A stretch of 64,000 nucleotides of DNA from Dyadobacter beijingensis DSM 21582 (GCF_000382205.1 NZ_KB907788.1:930001-994000); one strand, 5' to 3'. Shown: positions 16,632-25,524, counted from the stretch's first letter. Notes: a model not told the origin generated them from the letters alone. Numbers and translations: made by a program.

Positions 16632-19063
16632 TCCGAACGAAGGGATTGTACCGGGTTCATCAATGCGGCTTTGACCGATTGGTAGGAGATCGTCAGCAAG
16701 GCCACGAGCGTCGAAAGCAGGCCGGCTGTCGTAAATACCCACCAGCTGATGTTGATTTTATAGGCAAATTCCTGCAACCACTTGTCCATCAGCCACCATG
16801 CCGCCGGCGTGGCAATGAGCAATGCAATGACGACCAGTTTCAGAAAATCCTTCGATAGCAATGCGATAATACCCGCCACGGACGCGCCCAGCACCTTGCG
16901 AACGCCTATTTCCTTCGTACGCTGCTCGGCGGTGAACGTCGCCAGCCCGAACAGTCCCAGGCAGGCTACGAAAATAGTAAGCCCCGCGAATGTGCCGAGG
17001 ATTTGTCCGGTTTTCTGCTCGGCTTTGTAGGTTTCGTTGAAACGCTCGTCGAGAAATGTGTAGCTGAACGGCATATCCGTGCGGAAGCCGTCCCAGTTGC
17101 GTTTCATCGATGCCAGAAGCCCGGAAACTTCGGTGCTCCGCGCTTTGACCATCATCCAGCCCCAGCCATTGCTCAACGTCATCACCAGCGGCCCGATTTG
17201 TTCGTGCATCGAACGGAAATGAAAGTCTTTCACGATGCCGATAACCTGATAGGTCGTCTTTTTACCGTCATTATCACTATGGGTAATGGTGCGGTTCAAT
17301 GCATTGTCGGGTGTCCAGCCGAAGGTTTTCACAGCCGTTTCATTGATGATTATGCCCGTCGAATCGGTGCCGTAATCTTTGGAAAAATTACGTCCGCGCG
17401 CGATTTCCATGCCAAGGGTAGGCAGGTAATTGTAATCGACGTCGTAACGTAATGTCTTCACGTGCTGCGATGGATTGGCATCGGGGTTCACGGCGAAATT
17501 GTTATTGTCCGAGGGCCCGGCCGGTACATAGCCCGACAAGCTTACCTGTGCCACGCGCGAGTCGCGCAAGAGCTCCTGGCGGAATGCGTCCGTATTTTTA
17601 CCCAGCGACCATGCAGGTACGACGATCACCTGGTCTTTGTTATAACCCAGTTTTTTATTGCGGATAAACTGCAATTGCTGAAAAACGACCGTCGTGCCGA
17701 CGATCAGGATTATCGACATACAGAATTGGAATACCACGAGGCCGCTTCGCAGACTAATGCTTTTACCCGAAGAATTCAGCCTGATCACCGAAGCGCCGCC
17801 TTTGAGCACGGTAATCGGCTTGAACGACGACAGGAAAAATGCCGGATAGCTGCCCGCAAACACGCCCACAAACAGTCCGAAGCCGATGAATGCAGGGATA
17901 AGCCCGGGGACCGAATTCCATTCGAGCGATAGGTTTTTGCCCGAAAGCTGGTTGAACATCGGCATGCCGGCGAGGCATAACAAAGCGGCCAGCAGCATGG
18001 CGATGGCGGTTAGCAGGGTGGATTCGATGAGAAATTGCCACACGAGTTCCGCTTTTTCGGAGCCCATTACCTTGCGCACGCCCACCTCACGTGCCCGTTT
18101 GGACGAGCCCGCCGTGGAGAGGTTCATGAAATTGATACATGCGATAAGCAGCATCATCACGGCCACGGCACCGAAAATGTAGACGTAGGTAATGTCGCCG
18201 TTCACGTCGAGGTCGTATTGGAAATCCGAATGCAGGTGAATGTCCGTGAGCGGTTGCAGGCGGAGTTCGAGGTTATTGCCCTGCTTCCGGAATTCGGCCA
18301 TGGTAACACCCATCGCCTGTTTCAATTGCGAGCTGATGTACTTGTCGATGGTCGCCGGGAGCTTCTTTTCCAGTCTTTGGTAGTCGTAGCCTTCGGGCAA
18401 AACGAGGTAGGTAAAGAACTCCGACTGCATCCAGGACGGCACCCTGGCCTCATCGAGCGACGCCATTGATCCCAGCAGATCGAACCGGATATGTGAATTG
18501 GACGGCATGTCGCGCATCACGCCGGTCACCCGGAAGGTCTGTTTCCGGTCCTTGAAAGCGATGGTCTGGCCGACCGCGTCCGCTTTTCCAAAGTATTTCT
18601 GCGCGGCGGATTCGGAGAGGACCATGGTATTAGGTTCGAGCAATGCCGTTTTGGCATTTCCCTGGATCAGCGGGAATGTAAACACCGATAGGAAATTCGA
18701 GTCCACGAAGGCCAGTTTGTCATCGTTGTAAATCTGGTTGTGCAACAGAATGAGCGGTTTGCCTCCCTGCCGCAGCCGCGTCGCTTCGAGCACTTCCGGG
18801 TAATCGGCTTTTAATGCGGCCGCCACGGGCGGCATCACGTGCGATTCGTTGATAATCCCGCCCTGCATGGTGCCTTTAAATGCCACGCGCACCATACGGC
18901 CGGCCTTTTCGTGGAAGCGGTCGAAACTAAGTTCGTCGATCACATACAGGCTGATGAGCATGCACGAAGCGAGCCCTATCGCCAAACCGGCGATGTTAAT
19001 GGCGGAAAACACGCGGTTTCGGGCGAGGTTACGCCAGGCGATTTTGATATAATTCTTCAACAT
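16628..19063 (-). CDS. FtsX/MacB-type ABC transporter permease
   Basis: An 811-residue inner-membrane permease of the MacB_PCD-FtsX-MacB_PCD-FtsX type common in Bacteroidota. The N-terminus MLKNYIKIAWRNLARNRVFS is characteristic. A first helix is followed by a large periplasmic domain, three helices (~285-430), a repeat of the periplasmic domain, and a final three-helix FtsX block (~680-811) containing RTKEIGVRKVLGASV. Such proteins work with an ATPase as mechanotransmitters or exporters of peptides, lipoproteins or antimicrobials rather than classical importers. No ATPase gene is nearby, so it must borrow one. The promoter (TAATTTTG, minus 19163-19170) is flanked by repeated ATTGTAT boxes. 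Confidence 0.92.
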   Translation of the reverse strand: MLKNYIKIAWRNLARNRVFSAINIAGLAIGLASCMLISLYVIDELSFDRFHEKAGRMVRVAFKGTMQGGIINESHVMPPVAAALKADYPEVLEATRLRQGGKPLILLHNQIYNDDKLAFVDSNFLSVFTFPLIQGNAKTALLEPNTMVLSESAAQKYFGKADAVGQTIAFKDRKQTFRVTGVMRDMPSNSHIRFDLLGSMASLDEARVPSWMQSEFFTYLVLPEGYDYQRLEKKLPATIDKYISSQLKQAMGVTMAEFRKQGNNLELRLQPLTDIHLHSDFQYDLDVNGDITYVYIFGAVAVMMLLIACINFMNLSTAGSSKRAREVGVRKVMGSEKAELVWQFLIESTLLTAIAMLLAALLCLAGMPMFNQLSGKNLSLEWNSVPGLIPAFIGFGLFVGVFAGSYPAFFLSSFKPITVLKGGASVIRLNSSGKSISLRSGLVVFQFCMSIILIVGTTVVFQQLQFIRNKKLGYNKDQVIVVPAWSLGKNTDAFRQELLRDSRVAQVSLSGYVPAGPSDNNNFAVNPDANPSQHVKTLRYDVDYNYLPTLGMEIARGRNFSKDYGTDSTGIIINETAVKTFGWTPDNALNRTITHSDNDGKKTTYQVIGIVKDFHFRSMHEQIGPLVMTLSNGWGWMMVKARSTEVSGLLASMKRNWDGFRTDMPFSYTFLDERFNETYKAEQKTGQILGTFAGLTIFVACLGLFGLATFTAEQRTKEIGVRKVLGASVAGIIALLSKDFLKLVVIALLIATPAAWWLMDKWLQEFAYKINISWWVFTTAGLLSTLVALLTISYQSVKAALMNPVQSLRSE

Positions 19064-19122
19064 AGGAACAGGGCGGAATGGATTTGGGCACTTAAAAGGT
19101 AAATTTTCATGGCTAATAGACG

Positions 19123-19189
19123 GTACATTGTATTACATAGTACATTGTATAAAATACTATGCCAAAATTATAAAATTCTGTAATACAAT
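19123..19189 (-). promoter_or_regulatory. Permease promoter with repeated TTGTAT operator-like boxes
   Basis: On the minus strand 19170-19163 reads TAATTTTG, matching the -7 consensus TAnnTTTG about 100 nt before the permease start. Two exact copies of GTACATTGTAT lie at 19123-19133 and 19140-19150 (17-nt period), around and just downstream of the expected start of transcription. An inverted copy of the 11-nt ATTGTATTACA (19127-19137) lies at 19179-19189, upstream of the -7 element. The arrangement suggests a regulator contacting both sides of the promoter; its identity is unknown. Confidence 0.5.
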
Positions 19190-19301
19190 CAGTTATAACA
19201 GTACAGCACGGATCAGCCGTTCGCATTCGGACACTTTTGTACGCTGGCGACCACGGACAGGCCCGGATCTTGCTTACATTTACACGCCATTACCGCGCCT
19301 T

Positions 19302-19871
19302 ATGACAGACCTGGAACAGTACCTGCAAACCTATTTCGACTTCGACCAGACCGATCTGGTGACCGTCGCTTCGTTTTTCAAACCCGAAATACTGAAAAAA
19401 GGCGATTACTACCTCAAAACAGGGAAACTTTGCAATAAACTGAGCTTCATCCAGTCGGGTATGCTGCGGGTTTACGTCGACCTGGAAGACCGTGAGGTGA
19501 CGCAGTGGATCTGTACCCAAGGCTATTTTGTGACCGACCTGTCCAGCCTGGTATTCGAAAAGCCGGCCCGCTGGAACATCCAGGCACTCGCCGACACGGC
19601 CATTTACACGATCGACAAGCATGACTATGACCGTCTGGGCGAATACCTTCCGAAATGGCCGGTTACCGAGAAGCTGTTCATCGCGCATTGCTTCACCACG
19701 CTCGAAGACCGCGTGTTTTCATTCCTCTCCATGACCGCCGAGCAGCGCTACAACCTCCTTTTCGACAGCCACCGGGACATTTTTACGCAGGTTCCGCTGC
19801 AATACATCGCGTCCATGCTCGGTATGACGCCCGAAACGGTCAGCCGTATCCGCCGGAAGCAGCTGAATTGA
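19302..19871 (+). CDS. Crp/Fnr-family transcriptional regulator
   Basis: A 189-residue regulator with an N-terminal cyclic-nucleotide-binding-like beta-roll (~20-120) and a C-terminal winged helix. The recognition helix reads TPETVSRIRRK. The E-x-x-S-R pattern is the FNR-type code associated with TTGAT half-sites. It has no N-terminal Cys cluster for an FNR [4Fe-4S] centre and no clear cAMP phosphate-binding cassette, so the signal is unknown. The ATG at 19302 is chosen because the upstream extension is low-complexity and AT-rich, and homologues start near here. A TTGAT-N4-GTCAA site lies 5 nt after its stop, in front of the next gene. Confidence 0.88.
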   Translation: MTDLEQYLQTYFDFDQTDLVTVASFFKPEILKKGDYYLKTGKLCNKLSFIQSGMLRVYVDLEDREVTQWICTQGYFVTDLSSLVFEKPARWNIQALADTAIYTIDKHDYDRLGEYLPKWPVTEKLFIAHCFTTLEDRVFSFLSMTAEQRYNLLFDSHRDIFTQVPLQYIASMLGMTPETVSRIRRKQLN

Positions 19872-19875
19872 TTTC

Positions 19876-19919
19876 TTGATCTAGGTCAAGTGCGTCGGGC
19901 AATGGCTCAGATACCTTTG
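19876..19919 (+). promoter_or_regulatory. FNR-like box plus TAnnTTTG promoter of the YdjM-like gene
   Basis: TTGATCTAGGTCAA at 19876-19889 matches the FNR palindrome TTGAT-N4-ATCAA with one mismatch. TACCTTTG at 19912-19919 matches TAnnTTTG exactly. With transcription starting about 5-6 nt after the -7 element, the box is centred near -41/-42, the class II activator position of Crp/Fnr proteins. The next gene starts at 19947. The upstream Crp/Fnr regulator is the obvious candidate to bind. Confidence 0.65.
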
Positions 19920-19946
19920 CAGGGTCATTAATCAACTACTTGTCAT

Positions 19947-20618
19947 ATGTTTCTGGGTCATTATGGTTTAGCGTTCGGGGTGAAGAAAGTTGCCCCCAGG
20001 GTATCGTTGCTCACGCTGTTTGTCGCCGTCGAGTTCGTCGACATTCTCTGGCCGTTCCTGCTGTTGCTGGACGTCGAGCAGGTCAGGATTCGTCCAGGCT
20101 TTACGGAAGTCACGCCTTTTGAATTTGTACATTATCCCTACACGCATAGCCTCGTAATGGGCGTTGTATGGGGACTTATTTGCGGGGGTGTTTATTGGGT
20201 ATTCCAAAAAGATCTCCGCAGCGCGGTGATCGTCGGTCTGGCGGTGCTCAGCCACTGGTTTCTCGACCTGGTCGTCCATATTCCAGACCTGCCGCTAACA
20301 CCCTTCGGCGATACGAAAGTCGGACTGGGCATGTGGAATTCCTTGCCAATCACCGTTTTAACCGAAAGTGTCATCTTCGTGGCCGGCGTCTGGCTCTACG
20401 CTAAAAACACCCGCGCTGTGAATGCCAGGGGCAAATGGGGCCTCATCGCCCTGATCGCCTTCTTCGTCATCGCCGAAATCTTCAACATGTTCGGCCCTCC
20501 GCCGGAAGATTCCATTCCAGCCTTGCTCGGCTCGTTCGTCGTACTGCAAGCCATCGTGCTCGGGCTAGCCCATTTAACCGACCGTAACCGTTTGGAAATC
20601 GACCCCGGCGCCGCATGA
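19947..20618 (+). CDS. YdjM-like membrane protein (metal-dependent hydrolase fold family)
   Basis: A 223-residue polytopic membrane protein with about 4-5 helices. It resembles the YdjM/LexA-binding inner-membrane-associated hydrolase family: MFLGHYGLAFG at the start, HYPYTHSLVM (~54-63) and VLSHWFLDLVVH (~91-102) give the spaced His/Asp residues of that family. Annotated members are called metal-dependent hydrolases, but biochemical evidence is thin, so the activity is uncertain. The promoter carries an FNR-like site at the activator position, so expression may rise under the signal seen by the neighbouring Crp/Fnr protein. Monocistronic. Confidence 0.72.
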   Translation: MFLGHYGLAFGVKKVAPRVSLLTLFVAVEFVDILWPFLLLLDVEQVRIRPGFTEVTPFEFVHYPYTHSLVMGVVWGLICGGVYWVFQKDLRSAVIVGLAVLSHWFLDLVVHIPDLPLTPFGDTKVGLGMWNSLPITVLTESVIFVAGVWLYAKNTRAVNARGKWGLIALIAFFVIAEIFNMFGPPPEDSIPALLGSFVVLQAIVLGLAHLTDRNRLEIDPGAA

Positions 20619-20793
20619 TAATCAGTATTTTATTTGGTTGGGCGTAGTTTTTTCATTCGCTAGCTTTATGTTTTTACACACACTTAAAGATGGCGAGAAA
20701 AACAAGGCGCGAGCCGAGTTTAATGCCTATTGCGCGGAAGCGATTAGGCTGCGAGAAATGTTAAGAATGATGTAGGACCTTAAATGAACACAC

Positions 20794-21048
20794 ATGAAAC
20801 GAGAACTTAGGCGCAGGCTTAATGCATATCGGTCGCAAATTATTGCAGCGGACTCCTCCGAAGTCCCGGCGATAAGGTCGGAATTATACAAGTGGTATGA
20901 TTTGATGTCTGATGCAGACAAAGCTTCGGCAAAACCTTTTTGGGACGGAATGAAAAACGAAATCGAGCGGGGTCTCGCCGAAGTCAGAGCGATGTTGGAA
21001 GAATTGAGAAAGCTGGATGAGGAGGAACTGGCCGAGGCAAAGAAATAA
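20794..21048 (+). CDS. Small highly charged helical protein, unknown
   Basis: An 84-residue protein, strongly helical and charged, with a coiled-coil-like C-terminus (EVRAMLEELRKLDEEELAEAKK). No signal peptide, membrane helix or known motif is visible. It may be a genuine small protein: it has an ATG start, codon use like its neighbours, and a GC-rich hairpin just after its stop. The 175-bp gap upstream (20619-20793) contains only a doubtful 35-codon frame at 20668. No function can be proposed. Confidence 0.5.
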   Translation: MKRELRRRLNAYRSQIIAADSSEVPAIRSELYKWYDLMSDADKASAKPFWDGMKNEIERGLAEVRAMLEELRKLDEEELAEAKK

Positions 21049-21060
21049 CTGACAAAAAGC

Positions 21061-21110
21061 ACCGGCGGCCGGACAAAAAAAATTATCTCTTTCGCCCGGC
21101 CGTCGGCGGT
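21061..21110. terminator. GC-rich stem-loop between convergent genes
   Basis: Imperfect arms ACCGGCGGCCGG (21061-21072) and CCGGCCGTCGGCGGT (21096-21110) flank an AT-rich loop. The element lies between the small charged-protein gene (plus) and the methyltransferase gene (minus), 13 and 20 nt from their stops. It could end transcription from both sides, but no clear T-run follows either arm. Confidence 0.4.
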
Positions 21111-21130
21111 CCGCGTTCGGCGATCAATCA

Positions 21131-22105
21131 CTACTTCCGCTGAAAACCCTTGTAGTGCGCCACAATGTCCCGTTCGTGGAATCGATGGTTCGGATCTTTC
21201 CGGCCGAGAAAATATACGCCGCTGGCAGTATCCACATTGAACGAATCCGGGACGAGATGGTCGAAAAGGCGGACCCATCCGAATGCCATCGCGATGATGA
21301 TAGCCGCTTTTTTACTTCGCGTGAGGCCCCATGCCGCGTACCGCACGTTCCAGAGCAATACCGTGCCGATGCCGGTCAGGAAACCGGAATCCAGTAGTTT
21401 GAAATCTTTAAACAGTAACCGGTGGCCGCTTTCAGTGAAGCGGGTGAAATCGTACGGACCTTCGTGTACGTGCTGCTGGAATGGCGTTTCAGCATATACG
21501 ACACCGCCCGCTTTAAGCACGCGGTGGATTTCAGCTACCACGCGGTGCGGATACATCACGTGTTCGAGTACCGCCTGGATCCAGATGCCGTCAATGCTGT
21601 CATTTGCGATCGGCAGCGAGTGGCCGTCGGCGATGAAATCGGTGTTGGAAGAGGCATAAATGTCGAAAGAAAGCACATCAATGTCCGTGGCATCGTACAT
21701 GCCGCCGGCGCCATTGCCTACGGCACCGCCGCCGATAATGAGCACCGTCGATTTTCTACCGGGATGTTTGGGCACGCTTCCGAGGAATTGCGCGAGGTTT
21801 TTGCGGGTCTTGCCGTCGCCGCCCCAGAATATCTTTTTGATCGCATCATACTTATTGCCGCTGCGTGGAATGAGGCTCTCGCCGCCGGTCGCCAGCAGCG
21901 GCTCCTTGCTGAGTATGCTCTCTTCAAAATTGACCAGTATCGGTACCTTCTTCTGTATGAGCGGAATTTCCTCGGTCGAATGCGCACAGGCGGTATTGCT
22001 GCAATGCAGGCTTTCATCGACGATTTTCAAAGGGGACAAACACAGAGGACATACGAGTGTGCCGTTTTCAATGTGCTCGATAAGCAGGGGACTGAACGAT
22101 TTCAT
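21131..22105 (-). CDS. SAM-dependent methyltransferase with N-terminal zinc-ribbon-like segment
   Basis: A 324-residue class I methyltransferase (Methyltransf_11 type). The ATG at 22105 is favoured because the N-terminus MKSFSPLLIEHIENG leads directly into a four-Cys ribbon (CPLC at ~16-19, then CSNTAC at ~32-37) typical of this class. The SAM fold shows VLIIGGGAVGNGAGGMYD and the later motif DGIWIQAVLEHVMYPHRVV followed by RVLKAGGVVYAETPF. The substrate is not evident; relatives modify sugars, lipids or quinones. Divergent from the AraC gene across a 203-bp gap in which I see no further gene. Confidence 0.88.
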   Translation of the reverse strand: MKSFSPLLIEHIENGTLVCPLCLSPLKIVDESLHCSNTACAHSTEEIPLIQKKVPILVNFEESILSKEPLLATGGESLIPRSGNKYDAIKKIFWGGDGKTRKNLAQFLGSVPKHPGRKSTVLIIGGGAVGNGAGGMYDATDIDVLSFDIYASSNTDFIADGHSLPIANDSIDGIWIQAVLEHVMYPHRVVAEIHRVLKAGGVVYAETPFQQHVHEGPYDFTRFTESGHRLLFKDFKLLDSGFLTGIGTVLLWNVRYAAWGLTRSKKAAIIIAMAFGWVRLFDHLVPDSFNVDTASGVYFLGRKDPNHRFHERDIVAHYKGFQRK

Positions 22106-22308
22106 CGAAGAATTGGAATGAAAATGTGTGGTGTGTGAATGTAATCTGAAACAATGCTTGTTCAAGAATCTAAATTTAGGTAAAAGAACCATTTTACAAA
22201 GCCGGTCTGCGCGATTTAATAGGGAGGTAAAATAGCGCCGCTTATCGCCGATGACGAACCGCCGCTGCTGGTTGCTGCATTTCTATTTGATTTTCGTAAC
22301 TTAGCCCC

Positions 22309-23211
22309 ATGGAAAAACCCGAAACACTCGAAGAATTCTACCAGCATAAGTTCAATTGGCTGCCCGACAACCTGCAACAGGACATCGGGCATTTCAATGT
22401 GTTCTCGATGGGTGAGAACTATGTGACCAACCCCGTTCAGGCCCGGTACAGCCGGAGGGATTACTATAAAATTGCCCTTGTCCGCGGCCGGGTCGTGTAT
22501 CACTACGCCGACAAGAGTATCGAGCTGGACGGTACTTCGCTGATATTCTTCAATCCGCTGGTGCCTTACACCTGGGAGGCTGTGGGCGATTCCGTAACGG
22601 GCTATTTCTGCATTTTTAAAGAAGGTTTTTTCTCGGAAAAATTGCGGGGAAATGTGGCCGACCTGCCTATGTTTGCCATTGGCGGGAAGCCTTCCTACAT
22701 GCTCAGCGACGGGCAGGATGCGCATGTGAGCCATATTTTCGATAAAATGCTGGACGAAATCGCGTCGGATTACCCCTTCAAATACGATTTGCTGCGCAAC
22801 TACGTGACCGAGCTCATCCATTATGCCCTCAAAATGCAGCCCAGCGAGGCATTGTACCAGCATCCCAATGCCAATTCGCGTATTACCGCCGTTTTTACCG
22901 AGCTGCTCGAACGGCAGTTCCCGATCGAATCACCTTCCCAGCGCTTTGTACTACGGTCGGCCAACGATTTCGCGAGCCAGCTTTCCGTGCACGTCAACCA
23001 CCTCAACCGCGCTATCCGCGAAACGACGGGCAAAACGACCACCACGCACATTGCCGAGCGCATCGCGTCCGAGGCGAAGGCGCTGCTGCGGCATACCAAC
23101 TGGAACATTTCGGAGATCAGTTACTGCCTGGGTTTTGAGGAGCCGTCCCATTTCAACAATTTTTTCAAAAAGCACACGAGCCAGACGCCGTCCGCTTTTC
23201 GTATTGTTTGA
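22309..23211 (+). CDS. AraC-family transcriptional regulator
   Basis: A 300-residue regulator with an N-terminal cupin-like sensing domain (~30-160) and a C-terminal double HTH (~195-300). The domain includes ASQLSVHVNHLNRAIRETTG and the family signature region NWNISEISYCLGFEEPSHFN followed by FKKHTSQTPSAFR. The AraC/SDR gene order (SDR 91 nt downstream, same strand) suggests it activates the oxidoreductase, a common pair in Bacteroidota where the regulator answers to a carbonyl or aromatic effector. The SDR has its own TACCTTTG promoter element in the gap. Confidence 0.93.
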   Translation: MEKPETLEEFYQHKFNWLPDNLQQDIGHFNVFSMGENYVTNPVQARYSRRDYYKIALVRGRVVYHYADKSIELDGTSLIFFNPLVPYTWEAVGDSVTGYFCIFKEGFFSEKLRGNVADLPMFAIGGKPSYMLSDGQDAHVSHIFDKMLDEIASDYPFKYDLLRNYVTELIHYALKMQPSEALYQHPNANSRITAVFTELLERQFPIESPSQRFVLRSANDFASQLSVHVNHLNRAIRETTGKTTTTHIAERIASEAKALLRHTNWNISEISYCLGFEEPSHFNNFFKKHTSQTPSAFRIV

Positions 23212-23263
23212 ATTTCGCAACTATCTGTTTGAACCGTACAATGCCTCGCGCTGAGCGGCATTC

Positions 23264-23271
23264 TACCTTTG
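23264..23271 (+). promoter_or_regulatory. TAnnTTTG promoter element of the SDR gene
   Basis: TACCTTTG matches the Bacteroidota -7 consensus exactly, 32 nt before the SDR start. No TTTG stands at the expected -33 distance, which would fit dependence on an activator such as the upstream AraC protein. Confidence 0.55.
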
Positions 23272-23302
23272 TGGTGTTCTAAAAATCAATCCACAAAGCA
23301 AA

Positions 23303-24148
23303 ATGGAAAATAGAAAAGTATGGTTCGTCACCGGCGCCTCGAAAGGCCTGGGACTGGCATTGGTTCAAAAGTTACTGGCAAATGGCTTCGCCGTGGCGGC
23401 AACGTCCCGCTCGGCAGCCGATTTGAAAAATGCGGTAGCGCATGAAGGCAGTCAGTTTTTACCGCTGGCCGTAAATCTCACCGACGAGCAGAGCGTATCT
23501 CAGGCCATTGCGGCCACAATTGAAAAGTTCGGACAGATCGACGTTATCGTGAACAATGCAGGATACGGCCTGGCTGGAAGTCTGGAAGAACTTTCGGACG
23601 CAGAATCCCGTGGGAATTTCGATGTAAACGTTTTCGGCACGCTGAACGTAGTACGCGCCGTGATGCCGCACCTGCGGGCGCAAGGCTCGGGGCACATTTT
23701 CAACATTTCATCGATTGGCGGTTTCGTTGGCGAATTTCCGGGCTTCGGTATCTATTGTGCTACCAAATTTGCCGTGTCCGGCCTTTCCGAGGCGCTGGCC
23801 GAGGAAGTAGCGCCGTTTGGCGTGAAGGTGACGGTGGTGGAGCCGGGTTATTTCCGTACGGAATTCCTGGCATCGGGCTCTTTTGTAACGCCTCAGACAG
23901 AAATTGAAGCATATAAAACTGTCCGCGAGTCACAAGCCATGCACCAGCAGCAGATTAACGGGCAGCAGCCGGGCGATCCTCAGAAAGCAGCCGATGCAAT
24001 GATCCGCATTGCCGAAGCCGAAAACCCGCCGGTGCATCTAGTATTGGGAACAGATGCGTTCGGTTTGGCGAAAAACAAGATTGCGTCGCTGACAGCAGAA
24101 ATGGGAGTGTGGGAGGAAGTGTCGAAATCCACTGATTATGACGTTTAA
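23303..24148 (+). CDS. Short-chain dehydrogenase/reductase (classical SDR)
   Basis: A 281-residue NAD(P)-dependent oxidoreductase of classical SDR type. Nucleotide binding: TGASKGLG (residues 10-17); structural NNAG (84-87). Catalytic residues: S136/S137 in NISS, Y151 and K155 in YCATK. Arg in the TSRS segment after strand 2 (~34-37) suggests NADP(H) preference. The substrate is unknown; length and the PGYFRTEFL stretch resemble SDRs annotated as oxidoreductases of small carbonyls. It is probably controlled by the AraC protein upstream. The next gene starts 56 nt later on the same strand and may be co-transcribed. Confidence 0.93.
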   Translation: MENRKVWFVTGASKGLGLALVQKLLANGFAVAATSRSAADLKNAVAHEGSQFLPLAVNLTDEQSVSQAIAATIEKFGQIDVIVNNAGYGLAGSLEELSDAESRGNFDVNVFGTLNVVRAVMPHLRAQGSGHIFNISSIGGFVGEFPGFGIYCATKFAVSGLSEALAEEVAPFGVKVTVVEPGYFRTEFLASGSFVTPQTEIEAYKTVRESQAMHQQQINGQQPGDPQKAADAMIRIAEAENPPVHLVLGTDAFGLAKNKIASLTAEMGVWEEVSKSTDYDV

Positions 24149-24204
24149 CGACCTTAAAATATCCCTATCTTTCGGCATTGACATCATCACAAACCAATCA
24201 GACT

Positions 24205-24888
24205 ATGGCCGTTGAAGGAAAAATCAGGGCGATCATTACCGGCACGACCGGCATGGTAGGGGAAGGCGTACTGCTCGAATGCCTCGAAAGCCCGGACGTG
24301 GAGTCGGTCCTCATCATCAACCGCAAGCCGCTGGGAATCAGTCACCCGAAGCTGAGAGAGATCATCCATACGGACTTTTACGACCTGTCGGCGATCGAGG
24401 GGCAGCTGGGAGGTTACAATGCCTGCTATTTCTGCCTGGGCGTGTCGTCGGTGGGCATGAAAGAGCCCGGGTACCGCCGCGTTACCTACGACCTGACGAT
24501 GCATGTGGCCGGGACATTAAGCCGCCTGAATCCGGGTATGACGTTCTGTTACGTTTCCGGCGCCGGCACCGACAGCAGTGAAAAAGGCAGCGTGATGTGG
24601 GCGCGGGTGAAGGGTAAAACAGAAAATGATGTCGCCAAACTGCCTTTCGATCAGGCTTTTGCATTCCGGCCGGGATTTCTGAAAGCGACGGAGGGGCAAA
24701 AGAACCTGCTAAGCCTCTATAAATACCTGGGCTGGCTGTACCCGGTGCTGAAAGCGGTATATCCCAATGGCGGTTCGACGCTGAAACAGCTGGGCGCTGC
24801 AATGATCAATGTGACCAAATATGGTTACGACAAGCAGGTCATTGAAGTGAAAGACATTGTGCTCCTCGGCGACCGGCAATATGTCTGA
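24205..24888 (+). CDS. NAD(P)-binding epimerase-like (atypical SDR/NmrA-like) protein
   Basis: A 227-residue Rossmann-fold protein. The ATG at 24205 (MAVEGKIRAI) is preferred over an upstream TTG at 24178. The dinucleotide-binding loop IITGTTGMVGEGVL (~10-23) matches atypical SDRs. CYFCLGVSS, then YDLTMHVAGTL and YVSGAGTDSSEKG, follow the pattern of small HTATIP2/NmrA-like epimerase-family proteins. The classical YxxxK is absent; WARVKGKTENDV occupies that position with the lysines. It is probably a redox sensor or reductase of unknown substrate. TATCTTTC at ~24166-24173 is a near match to the -7 consensus. Confidence 0.8.
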   Translation: MAVEGKIRAIITGTTGMVGEGVLLECLESPDVESVLIINRKPLGISHPKLREIIHTDFYDLSAIEGQLGGYNACYFCLGVSSVGMKEPGYRRVTYDLTMHVAGTLSRLNPGMTFCYVSGAGTDSSEKGSVMWARVKGKTENDVAKLPFDQAFAFRPGFLKATEGQKNLLSLYKYLGWLYPVLKAVYPNGGSTLKQLGAAMINVTKYGYDKQVIEVKDIVLLGDRQYV

Positions 24889-25524
24889 TTATTTCATTTT
24901 TTCATACGAGAAAGCGTCGCCTTTCAGCAGCGGATGTTCGCCGGTAAGCCCATTTTTGGCGGGTTTCAGGGCGATATTTTCCACGAAGATCTCGATAATC
25001 CACGGCTCGATCCGGAATTCGAAATAATTGTCGTCCGAATCCACCGGGAACGAAGTGTAACGCTCCGGCGCGAGGGTAAAAAACAGGTCGATGCCCGTTG
25101 TTTTCGTTTTGGGTATCTGGAATGCGCCTTCCTGGTTCATTTTACCATATTTTTCTCCGCCGGTCGTGCGTATGAGCGTTTCGAAAAACGGCAATATCTG
25201 CTGGTTGCTATCGACGATTTTGACGGTCGTGAACTCGTCCGGCGCCGGTTTGCTGGCTACCAGCGCAAAGTCGCGTTCGGGCCTGGGGCGGCTGTTGAGC
25301 AGGATTTTACCGTTTTGGTATTGCCATTTGCCATGCCCTTGCCGATCCATGGCGCCATACGAGAAGTAGAGTTCGAAAGTACTGTCGGGTTTCAGCAAAA
25401 TGGCCGAGGCGGTTTCCATGACGCCCTGCAAATGATATTCCCCGGCGATAGCATCGGGCGATTGCGCCATTGAAATGCGGCTGGAAAGGAAAAGTAACGA
25501 GAGGAGGTAGAGTTTCTGCTTCAT
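24889..25524 (-). CDS. Secreted protein of unknown function
   Basis: A 211-residue protein with a Sec signal (MKQKLYLLSLLFLSSRISMAQS). The mature protein begins GEYHLQGVMETASAILLKPD and appears as an all-beta, lipocalin-like or DUF-type domain with a KWQYQNGKILLNS strand pair, as in small periplasmic proteins that report a model of water or ligand content. I cannot name a family. The ATG at 25524 is chosen because it begins the signal peptide. It is convergent with the epimerase-like gene: the two stop codons are adjacent with no space for a terminator. A 193-bp gap separates it from the DUF5618-like gene to the right. Confidence 0.7.
   Translation of the reverse strand: MKQKLYLLSLLFLSSRISMAQSPDAIAGEYHLQGVMETASAILLKPDSTFELYFSYGAMDRQGHGKWQYQNGKILLNSRPRPERDFALVASKPAPDEFTTVKIVDSNQQILPFFETLIRTTGGEKYGKMNQEGAFQIPKTKTTGIDLFFTLAPERYTSFPVDSDDNYFEFRIEPWIIEIFVENIALKPAKNGLTGEHPLLKGDAFSYEKMK

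Noticed and set aside
20668-20775. A 35-codon frame before the small charged-protein gene
   Set aside because: ATG-started and mildly helical, but too short, without a ribosome-binding site or clear promoter; I cannot separate it from chance.
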